DNA of 64,000 nt from JAVBKX01 sp031553835 (GTDB lineage: Bacteria; Bacteroidota; Bacteroidia; Bacteroidales; Azobacteroidaceae), in assembly GCA_031553835.1 (NCBI GenBank), contig JAVBKX010000007.1:62001-126000 (forward strand), in the 5' to 3' direction. Below the pieces are notes generated by a model. That model had not been told where the DNA came from, did not search any database, and saw only the letters and a program-made list of their open reading frames with translations. The translations under genes were made by a program, and so were the position numbers. Positions 18,365 through 27,309 of this stretch are shown here, piece by piece; the stretch's first letter is position 1; every line of letters begins with the position of its first letter.

Positions 18365-19354
18365 TCATGCACGATATGCCGGAAAAAAAGATGAAGAAGA
18401 TTTACTCCGGCTCAATTGTTCATAATACGGTTCATCTACAATCCACTTCCATACTTGAAATGGGTAAGAAGATGTGGACATTCGGGACTTAAAAGTAAAC
18501 AGACTGTCATCTTTACCTCCGTGCCCTCCCCCTAAATGAAACACAGAACATTTTTTTTCAACGGCAATCCGGCGAGCTTCGTCTAATAATAACTTTAAAG
18601 GGGAAAATGACATGCTTCCATTAGCAACAGCGCCTAAATGGTATTGCATGATAGCTCCACACACAACGAACAAGGCGCCTCCCGTAATTTCCCCATGCCG
18701 TTCGGCCAACAAAACAAAACTCTCAAAATCAGGGGAGTTAAGTAAAGCCTGAAAATATGATTCCGGAAAAAAATAATGCGGAGCGGCTTTCAAACGAGTC
18801 ATTGCATCGGCATAAATTTTCAAAAAATGTTGTACCCCGACTTCGCTTTCAGCCCTAATCACTCGTTCTCCACTTCGCTTGTTCCTCAAAATAGAACCCC
18901 GGACAGAGCGGCTATAAGCTTTCCATTGCATTTGTTCGGGCAACGAAAGATCCATTCCCAATGTAACACTAAGATCCGACACTTCTCCCAATTTAAAAAA
19001 CGCAGAACCGGGAATCAACGGATGCAAGCGGGAAAAAGCGCTTACAATTTTTTCTTCATTAAAATAATCCTGCAACATGGGAAATACTGCCTCCGGATAA
19101 AAACCGGCAGTCCTCACCCATCCGGCGTATCCATAAACCGAACTGACATCCCTTCTGTCGATATGAGGGATTTGTCGAAAAATCAACGGTATAGCAGCAC
19201 ATTCGGCTCCTTCTTCGAATACCAATAAACGAGCCGTTCCGGCACAGTCCAATCGTTGATATGAAGAGGTATGATAAAAATCATACGCTTCCACTTTGGA
19301 TAAGACGGCATTCCAGGCAACCGAATCGTTGACATCAATTATTTTAAATACCAC
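18365..19354 (-). CDS. FemAB/GNAT-like acyl- or aminoacyltransferase
   Basis: A 329-residue soluble protein with GTG start 4 bases after the sugar transferase stop. The pattern (YDFYHTSSYQRL at the N-terminus, YGYAGWV, FSRLHPLIP, KRSGERVIRAESEVG, then a GNAT half with FVLLAERHGEITGGALFVV and YHLGAVANGSMSFSP..LL) matches the FemAB-like / peptidogalycan acyltransferases often found in exopolysaccharide clusters, which acylate or aminoacylate a sugar. The acceptor is unknown. Operon position supports a role in polymer decoration. Confidence 0.75.
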   Translation of the reverse strand: MVFKIIDVNDSVAWNAVLSKVEAYDFYHTSSYQRLDCAGTARLLVFEEGAECAAIPLIFRQIPHIDRRDVSSVYGYAGWVRTAGFYPEAVFPMLQDYFNEEKIVSAFSRLHPLIPGSAFFKLGEVSDLSVTLGMDLSLPEQMQWKAYSRSVRGSILRNKRSGERVIRAESEVGVQHFLKIYADAMTRLKAAPHYFFPESYFQALLNSPDFESFVLLAERHGEITGGALFVVCGAIMQYHLGAVANGSMSFSPLKLLLDEARRIAVEKKCSVFHLGGGHGGKDDSLFTFKSRMSTSSYPFQVWKWIVDEPYYEQLSRSKSSSSFFPAYRA

Positions 19355-19358
19355 TTTG

Positions 19359-20759
19359 TCAGTATGCGTTTTTATCTCCTTTGATCATATTGATCATTGT
19401 CACAAAAATAATTTTCAAGTCCAGAAAGAATGACCAATTTTCAATATACCAAACATCTTTCTTTACTCGTTCCTCCATTTTATCGACAGTATCGGTTTCA
19501 CCCCGGCAACCATTAATCTGCGCCCATCCGGTTATGCCGGGTTTGACCAAATGTCGCACCATATATTTATCGATAATGAATGAATACATCTCTGTATGTT
19601 TCAACATGTGAGGACGCGGCCCCACTACACTCATATCACCTTTCAGCACATTAAAAAACTGTGGAATTTCATCTAAGCTCGATCTTCGCAGAAAATCTCC
19701 AAAAGGCGTATTCCTGTCATCTCCTTTCACCGCCTGCTTTTGATCCGACTCATCATTCATCTTCATAGAACGAAATTTATAACAATAAAATTCCTTTCCA
19801 TACCATCCGGTTCTCAATTGCTTGAAAAGTATCGGCCCCGGAGATGAGAATTTAATCAAGGCTCCTAATATCACATAAAAAAAAGGATATAGGGTAATTA
19901 AAAATACAAAAGAGAACAACAAGTCAAACATCCGCTTCAGTACCCTGTTGTGGGTATGTTGCAAAGGTTCGGAGCGGATATCCATGATAGGCAATGACTC
20001 AATACTGGTGAGGACAAAACTCTTTTTCAGATAGCGGGAAAATTCGGGGACAATATGAAACCGAATCATGTTTCTCTCCGCCAAAGTCATAATATGTTTG
20101 ATTTTTTCGTCCTGCGAACTGGGTAGAGTACAATAAATATCATCCACCTGGTGATTTTCAACAAACGCATCTAATTCCCAAATTCCACCGACATAATGTG
20201 GTATGGAATTTCTCAACAAAACATTGTCATCAAAAAAACCGAGTATTTTATAGCCATACGCCACGCTATTGTCCATCTCCGAATAAAGAGCCAGACCATT
20301 TTTTCCAGCACCTACAATGACTACCGATTTATAATTCTTTCCCGAACTTCTGTACCATTTCAGCATCTGCCTCGCAAAAATCCGCCACAAAGCAAAAATA
20401 ATCAATAGGCCGAAATAGTAATAAACAAGGAATTGAACCATCACATCTCCTAAACTAAGAAAAAACAGAGCCGCGCTGAAAAGGATGCCATGAGCAAGCA
20501 CCAACAGCAGGGAACGCTGAACAATCTTATCGATGTGGACTACCGGTTGGTCAATTTTGAGCGGAACAAAATACAAAACAATAAAGTAAGAAAAATTAAG
20601 CAGCAGCAAGACGATATCAAATCTTGAGGCAATGTCTGTAATTTCAGAAAAATGAAATATCCAGTAAGTGCACAAAAACACACCATTCAAGATCAACAAA
20701 TCGCCAATTCCTACCAGCCATTTGATAAAGAACCCAAAGCCTTTATCTTTTCTCACCAC
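19359..20759 (-). CDS. Undecaprenyl-phosphate sugar phosphotransferase (WcaJ-type)
   Basis: Starts each repeat unit by moving a sugar-1-phosphate onto undecaprenyl phosphate at the inner membrane. 466 residues, GTG start. Four or five N-terminal membrane helices, a CoA-binding-like/Rossmann middle domain (VVIVGAGKNGLALYSEM), a further helix (FVFLITLYPFFYVILGAL), and the C-terminal catalytic domain with KFRSM, DEIPQFFNVLKGDMSVVGPR and PGITGWAQINGCRGE. The catalytic Asp-Glu context in SLDEIPQ is present. Glucose or galactose is the usual first sugar for this type; here it is not determined. Confidence 0.92.
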   Translation of the reverse strand: MVRKDKGFGFFIKWLVGIGDLLILNGVFLCTYWIFHFSEITDIASRFDIVLLLLNFSYFIVLYFVPLKIDQPVVHIDKIVQRSLLLVLAHGILFSAALFFLSLGDVMVQFLVYYYFGLLIIFALWRIFARQMLKWYRSSGKNYKSVVIVGAGKNGLALYSEMDNSVAYGYKILGFFDDNVLLRNSIPHYVGGIWELDAFVENHQVDDIYCTLPSSQDEKIKHIMTLAERNMIRFHIVPEFSRYLKKSFVLTSIESLPIMDIRSEPLQHTHNRVLKRMFDLLFSFVFLITLYPFFYVILGALIKFSSPGPILFKQLRTGWYGKEFYCYKFRSMKMNDESDQKQAVKGDDRNTPFGDFLRRSSLDEIPQFFNVLKGDMSVVGPRPHMLKHTEMYSFIIDKYMVRHLVKPGITGWAQINGCRGETDTVDKMEERVKKDVWYIENWSFFLDLKIIFVTMINMIKGDKNAY

Positions 20760-20771
20760 TTATTATTCTAT

Positions 20772-21923
20772 TTATTCAAAATAATTTAAAATCCGATACC
20801 CGCCTTCTTTCAGGTAAGCCTCTTTTTTCATTACTTTCAGGTCGTTTTCCATCATATCTTCGATAAGCAACGGCAAATCATATTTAGGTTGCCATCCTAA
20901 TTTTGATTTCGATTTAGTCGGATCTCCAATCAATAAATCAACTTCAGTCGGACGGAAATATTTCGGATCAACTTTGACTACAGCCGATCCCAAACGGGCA
21001 TTCAATGCATCATAGTATTCTGCTCCCGCTTTTTGGCTAAAGACAGCTTTGTCAATCGAAACAATAAAACCGGTTTCCTGCACTCCTTCTCCTTTGAATT
21101 CAATTTTCACTCCGGTTTCCGCAAATGCCATGGTAATAAAGTCGCGAATAGTAGTTGTTATTCCGGTAGCAATTACATAATCATCCGGTTGATCTTGTTG
21201 AAGAATCAGATACATCGCCTTAATATAATCTTTGGCATGCCCCCAGTCTCTCTTACTGGACAGATTCCCCATATATACATCATTCTGCATTCCCAAAACA
21301 ATGCGTGAAACAGCCCGGGTTACTTTCCGGGTTACAAAAGTTTCACCTCTTAAAGGAGATTCGTGATTAAATAAAATACCATTGCTGGCATGCATATTAT
21401 AAGCTTCTCTATAATTAACCGTAATCCAATAAGCATACATTTTGGCTACGGCATACGGACTTCTCGGATAAAACGGAGTAGTTTCTTTCTGGGGCACTTC
21501 TTGCACCAACCCGTATAATTCGGAGGTAGAAGCCTGATAAATCCTCGTTCTTTCAGTCAATCCGAGCAAACGGACAGCTTCCAGGATTCTCAACGTTCCC
21601 AAACCATCCACGTTAGCAGTATATTCAGGAGTATCGAAACTTACTTTTACATGGCTCATAGCGCCAAGGTTGTAAATTTCATCGGGTTGTACTTCGCTGA
21701 TAATCCGGGTCAAATTCATCGAATCGGACAAATCGCCATAATGCAACACCAAATTCCGGTTTTCGATATGAGGATCCTGATATAAATGGTCGATACGTTC
21801 TGTATTAAACAACGATGAACGACGTTTAATACCATGTACTTCGTATCCTTTTTTAATCAGATATTCCGATAAATACGCTCCGTCCTGGCCGGTAACACCG
21901 GTAATTAATGCTCTTTTTCCCAT
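20772..21923 (-). CDS. gmd: GDP-mannose 4,6-dehydratase
   Basis: Converts GDP-mannose to GDP-4-keto-6-deoxymannose with bound NADP. 383 residues, typical of Gmd. Seen: Rossmann motif GVTGQDGAYLSEYL, the RRSSLFNTERIDHLY block, active-site STSELYG, YAVAKMYAYW (Tyr-x3-Lys), NHESPLRGETFVTRK and the C-terminal FRPTEVDLLIGDP. Sixteen bases behind fcl. With fcl it supplies GDP-L-fucose for the polymer made by this operon. Confidence 0.97.
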   Translation of the reverse strand: MGKRALITGVTGQDGAYLSEYLIKKGYEVHGIKRRSSLFNTERIDHLYQDPHIENRNLVLHYGDLSDSMNLTRIISEVQPDEIYNLGAMSHVKVSFDTPEYTANVDGLGTLRILEAVRLLGLTERTRIYQASTSELYGLVQEVPQKETTPFYPRSPYAVAKMYAYWITVNYREAYNMHASNGILFNHESPLRGETFVTRKVTRAVSRIVLGMQNDVYMGNLSSKRDWGHAKDYIKAMYLILQQDQPDDYVIATGITTTIRDFITMAFAETGVKIEFKGEGVQETGFIVSIDKAVFSQKAGAEYYDALNARLGSAVVKVDPKYFRPTEVDLLIGDPTKSKSKLGWQPKYDLPLLIEDMMENDLKVMKKEAYLKEGGYRILNYFE

Positions 21924-21938
21924 TTTATAATTATTTAG

Positions 21939-23021
21939 TTAGTTTGTTTTCAAAGATTGCAAATACCAATCGCACATTTTCCGTACACCTTCTTCTATAT
22001 CGATTTTATGTTGCCACCCCAATCGGTGCAATTTATCAACATTCGTAAGTTTTCGCATCGTTCCGTCCGGTTTGTCTTCATTAAAATACACAATTCCCTT
22101 AAAATTAATAGTACGAGCCAGCAGTTGAGCCAACTCTTTGATCGAAATTTCTTTTCCTGTACCTATATTAATATGAGTATTCCGGACTTCCTTTCCTGCA
22201 CCTTTCAAATCGGAGAAATTAACATTTTCCATTACAAACACGCAGGCATCTGCCATTTCTTCACTCCAAAGAAATTCCCTCAACGGCTGCCCTGTACCCC
22301 AAATCTCAACCTGATTGGGTTCTACTCCGAATTTCTTCAGGATTTCCAATATCGATTCTCTGGAAGCAGATCCATCCACGCCACAGACCGGCCGTTTATT
22401 TAAATCGGCACAAACAGCATCCCAATCATTTTCCGAAATCCATTTTGCCAAATAAATCTTTCGAAGTAATGCCGGCAATACATGCGATTTTTCCAAATCA
22501 AAATTATCATTCGGACCATACAAATTTGTCGGCATGACGGAAATAAAGTTGCAACCGTACTGCAAATTGTAGCTTTCACACAATTTTATTCCGGCAATTT
22601 TTGCAATAGCATACGGTTCATTAGTATATTCCAGCGGGCCGGTAAGTAAGCAATCTTCCGCCATAGGCTGGGGAGCTTCACGCGGATAAATACAGGTCGA
22701 ACCTAAAAACAATAATTTCTTTACACCATACTTATAAGATGCTTCTACCACATTATTCTGAATCATTAAATTCTCATAAATAAACTGAGCGCGATAAGTA
22801 TTATTGGCGACAATCCCACCCACTTTAGCTGCTGCTAAAAACACATATTCCGGTCTTTCTTTTTCAAAAAACGAGAAAACTGCCTGCGTATCAATCAGGT
22901 TCAACTCTTTCGAAGTCTTCAGCACAAACTGGGAATACCCCTTTTGCTGAAGATTTTTCAAAATAGCAGAACCAACCAAACCAGCATGCCCTGCAACAAA
23001 TATTTTACTTTTCTTCTCCAT
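21939..23021 (-). CDS. fcl: GDP-L-fucose synthase
   Basis: Epimerase-reductase making GDP-L-fucose from the Gmd product. 360 residues. Rossmann motif GHAGLVGSAI, the Ser/Cys-containing LGSTCIYP, catalytic YAIAK, the PTNLYGPND block and SHVLPALLRK are intact. An insertion of about 40 residues after KIYLAKWISE (NDWDAVCADLN...SRESILEILKKFG) makes it longer than the usual 310-320; this longer form occurs in Bacteroidota. First gene of the operon, behind a promoter. Confidence 0.95.
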   Translation of the reverse strand: MEKKSKIFVAGHAGLVGSAILKNLQQKGYSQFVLKTSKELNLIDTQAVFSFFEKERPEYVFLAAAKVGGIVANNTYRAQFIYENLMIQNNVVEASYKYGVKKLLFLGSTCIYPREAPQPMAEDCLLTGPLEYTNEPYAIAKIAGIKLCESYNLQYGCNFISVMPTNLYGPNDNFDLEKSHVLPALLRKIYLAKWISENDWDAVCADLNKRPVCGVDGSASRESILEILKKFGVEPNQVEIWGTGQPLREFLWSEEMADACVFVMENVNFSDLKGAGKEVRNTHINIGTGKEISIKELAQLLARTINFKGIVYFNEDKPDGTMRKLTNVDKLHRLGWQHKIDIEEGVRKMCDWYLQSLKTN

Positions 23022-23088
23022 TTACAATCAACATTTTATCATTATAACGATGAAAAATCAAACACGCTTTTATATTAAAAAATGTTTG

Positions 23089-23096
23089 CAAAGTTA
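23089..23096 (-). promoter_or_regulatory. Promoter -7 box of the exopolysaccharide operon
   Basis: TAACTTTG on the minus strand (23096-23089), about 68 bases before the fcl start. The -33 region is T-rich. It is divergent from the small-lipoprotein promoter at 23156. Confidence 0.55.
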
Positions 23097-23155
23097 ACAT
23101 TTTTGATTTTTAGAAAAAAATATCTCCCAGTTTTTCTCATATCAAGAATTTTATG

Positions 23156-23163
23156 TAATTTTG
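23156..23163 (+). promoter_or_regulatory. Promoter -7 box for the small lipoprotein gene
   Basis: TAATTTTG, matching TAnnTTTG, 63 bases before the ATG. Confidence 0.55.
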
Positions 23164-23225
23164 CAGCGATTTCTTAAAAGAACAACAAGAAGTCAGCAAA
23201 GTTTTACCGTTTTAATTAATTAAAA

Positions 23226-23417
23226 ATGAAAAAATTAATTTTATTCGTTGCTGTAGTTACAGCTATTTCATTTGCATCATGCTCTAACAAAGCCAAAGAA
23301 ACAGCTCCTGAAGCTGAAGCTCCTGAAGTTGTAGAAGAACAAGCTCCTATCGTAGAAGAAGCCGTTACTGACTCTGCTACTTTGGCCGCTCCAACTGAAA
23401 CTCCTGCTGCTGAATAA
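23226..23417 (+). CDS. Small Glu/Ala/Pro-rich lipoprotein
   Basis: A 63-residue protein: signal MKKLILFVAVVTAISFASC with the lipobox Cys at 19, then a mature part of only about 45 residues made almost wholly of Glu, Ala, Pro, Val and Thr (ETAPEAEAPEVVEEQAP). This looks like an unstructured acidic tether. It has its own promoter and a strong terminator, so it is a single-gene unit and probably well expressed. Function unknown. Confidence 0.75.
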   Translation: MKKLILFVAVVTAISFASCSNKAKETAPEAEAPEVVEEQAPIVEEAVTDSATLAAPTETPAAE

Positions 23418-23436
23418 TTTACAGGACAAAAAAATC

Positions 23437-23478
23437 AAACCTGAAACGGCTTGTTTCCAAGTAGTTTCAGGTTTTTTT
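23437..23478 (+). terminator. Rho-independent terminator
   Basis: AAACCTGAAAC (23437-23447) and GTTTCAGGTTT (23464-23474) form a perfect 11-bp stem followed by T residues. Confidence 0.9.
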
Positions 23479-23546
23479 ATGTTAGCCTATCCCGGCAAAT
23501 ACCCCTGTTTGCGGAAACCATACGGAAAATTTTAAAGAGAGAACGC

Positions 23547-23576
23547 TTGCCGATTTAAACAAAAATTGTAACTTTG
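23547..23576 (+). promoter_or_regulatory. Promoter of the rplM-rpsI(-rpsB-tsf) cluster
   Basis: TTG (23547-23549), 19 bases, TAACTTTG (23569-23576). It leaves a leader of roughly 120 bases before rplM, long enough for feedback control, though no known leader motif was recognised. Confidence 0.65.
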
Positions 23577-23700
23577 CAGGCCGATTATTATCCAAAGATT
23601 GTAAGTGTTTGATTTTGAACTTTTTATTTTTCGTGTCCGACATAAAAGGCCCCTCAATTATCAAACAAAAAAAATTATTAACAAATTAAACATTTAAAGC

Positions 23701-24156
23701 GTGGATACTTTAAGTTATAAGACCATCTCTGCTAACAAAGCTACTGTTAACAAAGAATGGGTGGTTGTAGATGCAGCCGGACAGAACTTGGGTCGTCTTG
23801 CCTCTAAAGTAGCAAAATTGCTGCGGGGCAAATACAAACCCAACTTCACTCCACATGTAGATTGTGGCGACAATGTAATTATTATCAACGGTTCGAAAGT
23901 AGAACTAACCGGAAACAAATGGACTGACCGTATTTATCTAAGCCACACCGGATATCCCGGAGGACAAAGAGAAAATACTCCTGCCACTTTGATGAAAAAA
24001 GGAAGTGACCGATTACTCAGAAAAGTAGTAAAAGGCATGTTGCCTAAAAACAGATTAGGAGACAAACTCCTTGGCAATTTATACGTCTTTGATGGAGCTG
24101 AACATGATAAAGCAGCCCAACAACCCAAAAACATTGATATTAATTCTCTTAAATAA
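23701..24156 (+). CDS. rplM: 50S ribosomal protein L13
   Basis: 151 residues with GTG start (MDTLSYKTISANKATV). Core motifs WVVVDAAGQNLGRLASKVAKLL and GDNVIIINGSKVELTGNKW are intact. First gene of the ribosomal cluster; rpsI follows after 5 bases. Confidence 0.98.
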   Translation: MDTLSYKTISANKATVNKEWVVVDAAGQNLGRLASKVAKLLRGKYKPNFTPHVDCGDNVIIINGSKVELTGNKWTDRIYLSHTGYPGGQRENTPATLMKKGSDRLLRKVVKGMLPKNRLGDKLLGNLYVFDGAEHDKAAQQPKNIDINSLK

Positions 24157-24161
24157 AAACG

Positions 24162-24548
24162 ATGGAAGTAGTAAATGCATTAGGAAGACGTAAGGCGGCT
24201 ATTGCCCGAGTGTACGTCAACGAAGGTTCTGGAAAAATTACCATCAACAAACGCGACATTGAACATTATTTTCCTTCTCCATTACTTCAATATGTTGTAA
24301 AACAACCTCTAAACAAATTAGGTGTTGCTGAAAAATACGACATAAAGATCAATTTAAATGGAGGCGGTTTTACCGGTCAATCAGAAGCAGCCCGCCTGGG
24401 TATCGCTCGCGCTTTGGTAAAAATCAATCCGGAAGACAAATCTGCTTTACGTTCAGAAGGTTTTATGACACGCGACCCGCGCGAAGTGGAACGCAAAAAA
24501 CCAGGACGTCCAAAAGCAAGGAAGAGATTCCAATTCTCCAAACGTTAA
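24162..24548 (+). CDS. rpsI: 30S ribosomal protein S9
   Basis: 128 residues, MEVVNALGRRKAAIARVYV, ending in the basic tail KKPGRPKARKRFQFSKR whose last Arg contacts P-site tRNA. Core GGGFTGQSEAARLGIARAL present. Five bases behind rplM. Confidence 0.98.
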   Translation: MEVVNALGRRKAAIARVYVNEGSGKITINKRDIEHYFPSPLLQYVVKQPLNKLGVAEKYDIKINLNGGGFTGQSEAARLGIARALVKINPEDKSALRSEGFMTRDPREVERKKPGRPKARKRFQFSKR

Positions 24549-24735
24549 TATTTCAGTTGAAAATAGGAAATGGGAAGTTGAAAATTATATCCCTGATTTT
24601 CAATTCTCAATTTTCAATTCTCAATTAAATATGTTTAGTATCTAAATCAGTTAGGACTTATTCTGCATGTTGAGTTGTCGAATAACTACCTGAGGATTGA
24701 CTTATTCAGAATGTAAACAATTTAAAACAATAAAA
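24549..24735 (+). promoter_or_regulatory. rpsI-rpsB gap with repeats and possible S2 leader
   Basis: 187 bases. Two parts: a run of AATTCTCAATT/TTGAAAAT-type short repeats (24555-24627), and a segment with ATTCTG (about 24660) complementary to CAGAAT (about 24708), enclosing AGTT/AACT. The second part could be a leader hairpin for S2 feedback, but I recognise no described motif. Confidence 0.35.
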
Positions 24736-25575
24736 ATGTCAAGAGTTAATTTTGATCAATTATTAGAAGCCGGCGTACATTTCGGACACTTAAAAAGAAA
24801 ATGGAATCCGGCAATGGCTCCCTACATTTTCATGGAGCGCAACGGTATCCACATTATTGATTTGTATAAAACAGTTGCAAAAGTAGATGAAGCTGCTGCC
24901 GCACTAAAACAAATCGCTAAATCAGGCCGCAAAGTTCTATTTGTAGCAACAAAAAAACAGGCCAAACAAATTATTGCCGAAAAAGCTACTGCTATCGGAA
25001 TGCCATACGTTATTGAACGCTGGCCGGGCGGAATGTTAACCAACTTCCCAACCATCCGAAAAGCTGTCAAAAAAATGACAACTATAGACAAAATGACAAA
25101 AGACGGAACATTTGATAACCTTTCCAAAAGGGAAAAACTTCAAATCACCCGTCAACGTGCTAAGCTGGAAAAAAACCTTGGTTCGATTGCCGACTTAAAT
25201 CGGCTTCCTTCAGCTTTGTTTGTAGTTGACGTAATGAAAGAACACATTGCTGTTGCCGAAGCAAACCGTTTGGGCATCCCTGTGTTTGCCATGGTTGATA
25301 CAAATTCTGATCCCAACAATATTGATTTTATAATCCCTGCAAATGACGATGCTACCAAATCCATCGAAATAATTATGGAAGCACTTTGTACTGCCATCAC
25401 CGAAGGATTGGAAGAACGCAAAGTGGAAAAAATCGATACTGAAAAAGAAGAAGAAGCTGCTCCCCGCAGAGAAAGAAAAGCTAAAAACGCTAAAAAACCC
25501 ATCATCGCCAAAGAAGATGAAGAAGCGTTGAACGCCCAAGTGTTAAGTAAAGTAGTAAAAGAAGACGAAGACTAA
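24736..25575 (+). CDS. rpsB: 30S ribosomal protein S2
   Basis: 279 residues from ATG 24736 (MSRVNFDQLLEAGVHFGHLKRKWNP); the upstream in-frame start at 24697 is rejected because S2 proteins begin at this motif. Contains FVATKKQAKQII, RWPGGMLTNF and the C-terminal block VFAMVDTNSDPNNIDFIIPANDDA. The tail is a charged extension (EEAAPRRERKAKNAKKP), as in other Bacteroidota. Confidence 0.97.
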   Translation: MSRVNFDQLLEAGVHFGHLKRKWNPAMAPYIFMERNGIHIIDLYKTVAKVDEAAAALKQIAKSGRKVLFVATKKQAKQIIAEKATAIGMPYVIERWPGGMLTNFPTIRKAVKKMTTIDKMTKDGTFDNLSKREKLQITRQRAKLEKNLGSIADLNRLPSALFVVDVMKEHIAVAEANRLGIPVFAMVDTNSDPNNIDFIIPANDDATKSIEIIMEALCTAITEGLEERKVEKIDTEKEEEAAPRRERKAKNAKKPIIAKEDEEALNAQVLSKVVKEDED

Positions 25576-25672
25576 ATTAAATAAATATAAGAAAATGAAA
25601 GGAATGAAAATAATGAAAGAATAATTTTCATTGATTCATTTCTTTCATTTTTTCATTAAAATAAATAAGATT
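25576..25672. repeat. ATGAAA-type intergenic run between rpsB and tsf
   Basis: Repeated AATGAAA units on one side (25595-25621) and their complement TTTCATT on the other (25625-25659), giving a long imperfect hairpin of low-complexity sequence. Confidence 0.6.
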
Positions 25673-26497
25673 ATGGCAGTTACAATGGCAGATATTACGC
25701 ATTTGCGTAAAATGACAGGCGCAGGCATGATGGATTGTAAAAATGCACTGAACGAAGCAAACGGAGATTACGATAAAGCAGTTGAAATTATACGGAAAAA
25801 AGGACAGGCTGTAGCCGCTAAACGCGAAGACCGGGAAGCATCTGAAGGATGTTGTATCGCTGCAACGAAAGGCGACTTCGCGGTAATCGTCGCACTGAAA
25901 TGCGAAACAGACTTTGTAGCAAAAGGCGCTGACTTTATTGCGCTTACCCGCTCTATTCTGGATGCAGCTTTAGACAAAAGACCAGCTACTATCGACGAGT
26001 TAAACAATGTAGTTATAAATGGCAGTACCATTGCCAACCTCATCACCGACCGCATTGGTATCACCGGCGAAAAAATGGAAATCGGCGCTTATGAATACCT
26101 TACTGCTCAAAGCACGGTTGCCTACATTCACCCGGGAAATAAATTATCCACAATCGTGGGATTCAACCAAGCCAATGTGGATACCCAAGTTACCAAAGAC
26201 ATTGCCATGCAGGTTGCCGCAATGAATCCTGTTGCCATCAACAAAGAAGGCGTATCCCAGGATATCGTTGAGCGGGAATTGAAAATCGCTCGCGAAAAAG
26301 CCCTGGAAGCCGGAAAACCGGAAGCCATTCTTGATAAAATAGCTGCTGGCGCTTTAGAAAAATATTTCAAAGAAAGCACCCTGTTGGCTCAAGATTTTGT
26401 GAAAGATGCCAAAATGACCATCGAACAATATCTGAAACAACAAAACAAAGAGTTGACAGTTACCGGATTCAAACGCGTCACATTGAACGTTGATTAA
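25673..26497 (+). CDS. tsf: Elongation factor Ts
   Basis: Nucleotide exchange factor for EF-Tu. 274 residues from ATG 25673 (MAVTMADITHLRKMTGAGMMDCKNAL). Contains the TDFVAKGADF-type motif and two core repeats. Full length; strong terminator 23 bases behind the stop. Confidence 0.97.
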   Translation: MAVTMADITHLRKMTGAGMMDCKNALNEANGDYDKAVEIIRKKGQAVAAKREDREASEGCCIAATKGDFAVIVALKCETDFVAKGADFIALTRSILDAALDKRPATIDELNNVVINGSTIANLITDRIGITGEKMEIGAYEYLTAQSTVAYIHPGNKLSTIVGFNQANVDTQVTKDIAMQVAAMNPVAINKEGVSQDIVERELKIAREKALEAGKPEAILDKIAAGALEKYFKESTLLAQDFVKDAKMTIEQYLKQQNKELTVTGFKRVTLNVD

Positions 26498-26520
26498 GGT
26501 AAATCCAAATGATTATAATT

Positions 26521-26559
26521 ACAAACGGCGAATGCAGAAACATTCGCCGTTTGTTTTTT
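26521..26559 (+). terminator. Strong rho-independent terminator of tsf
   Basis: ACAAACGGCGAATG (26521-26534) and CATTCGCCGTTTGT (26541-26554) form a perfect 14-bp stem with a T run behind. No T run on the minus strand. Confidence 0.95.
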
Positions 26560-27309
26560 CTACACCTGATCAAGAAAACGCTGTTTTTTAAGTGTTTCCA
26601 TCAATATTTTTGAAAAATGCTCATTGTCTGACTTCTTGTAACGGACTTCTGTAAACACATGAGCCAGCGTTTCTTTATTATTTTCACGAACAAATTGTTG
26701 ATTTTCAGGAAGAGATTCCTTATACCCATAGAATTTTCCTATTGCTTCGGCAGTATAATTTGCATAAGTTTCTTTATGGACAAATGATTCGAAGGGCAAA
26801 CGATCGGGCTGTGCAGGAATTTGCTCCGGATATCCCAATGAAATGGTAGTCAACGGAAATACATACTCCGGCAAATGCAATACATCAATAATCTGATCCG
26901 GATTATAAGTAGTCGTTCCCAAATAGCAAGTACCCAAACCTTCGCTCTCTGCCAGCAAACAAAAAGTCTGCGCAAAAAACAAAGCATCCTGAGCAGCATT
27001 CATAAAAGAAGCAAAATTTCCATACCCGGGTATCGCTCCCCGTTCAATACACCAACGATTAAAACGATTAAAATCGGCACAAACCGTCAAAAGTACCGGA
27101 GCCGACGTTACCATTGGCTGATTAAAATGCGCCGGAGCCAGCATTTTTTTCATTTTGTCATCCCGGGTAACAATCACACTATACAATTGCATATTTCCCG
27201 TAGTGGGAGTCCGGGCCGCCTTTTCCAACAAACGATCAAGTAATGTTTCCGGAACATCCTTAGCTGAATAACGCCGGATCGTACGTCTATTTTTTAAAAA
27301 CTCCATCAT
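26560..27309 (-). CDS. Nitroreductase-family FMN oxidoreductase (NfsA-like)
   Basis: NAD(P)H-dependent flavin enzyme reducing nitro compounds or quinones. 249 residues; opening FLKNRRTIRRYSAKDVPE holds the FMN phosphate Arg residues, then RTPTTGNMQLYSVIVTRD, and ESEGLGTCYLGTTTYNPDQI and TTISLGYPEQIP typical of the NfsA/Frp group. Two adjacent Met codons (27309 and 27306) are possible starts. Convergent with tsf, single gene. Physiological substrate unknown. Confidence 0.88.
   Translation of the reverse strand: MMEFLKNRRTIRRYSAKDVPETLLDRLLEKAARTPTTGNMQLYSVIVTRDDKMKKMLAPAHFNQPMVTSAPVLLTVCADFNRFNRWCIERGAIPGYGNFASFMNAAQDALFFAQTFCLLAESEGLGTCYLGTTTYNPDQIIDVLHLPEYVFPLTTISLGYPEQIPAQPDRLPFESFVHKETYANYTAEAIGKFYGYKESLPENQQFVRENNKETLAHVFTEVRYKKSDNEHFSKILMETLKKQRFLDQV

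Noticed and set aside
23482..23664. 60-codon minus-strand frame before rplM
   Set aside because: It covers the rplM promoter and leader and has no protein-like features.
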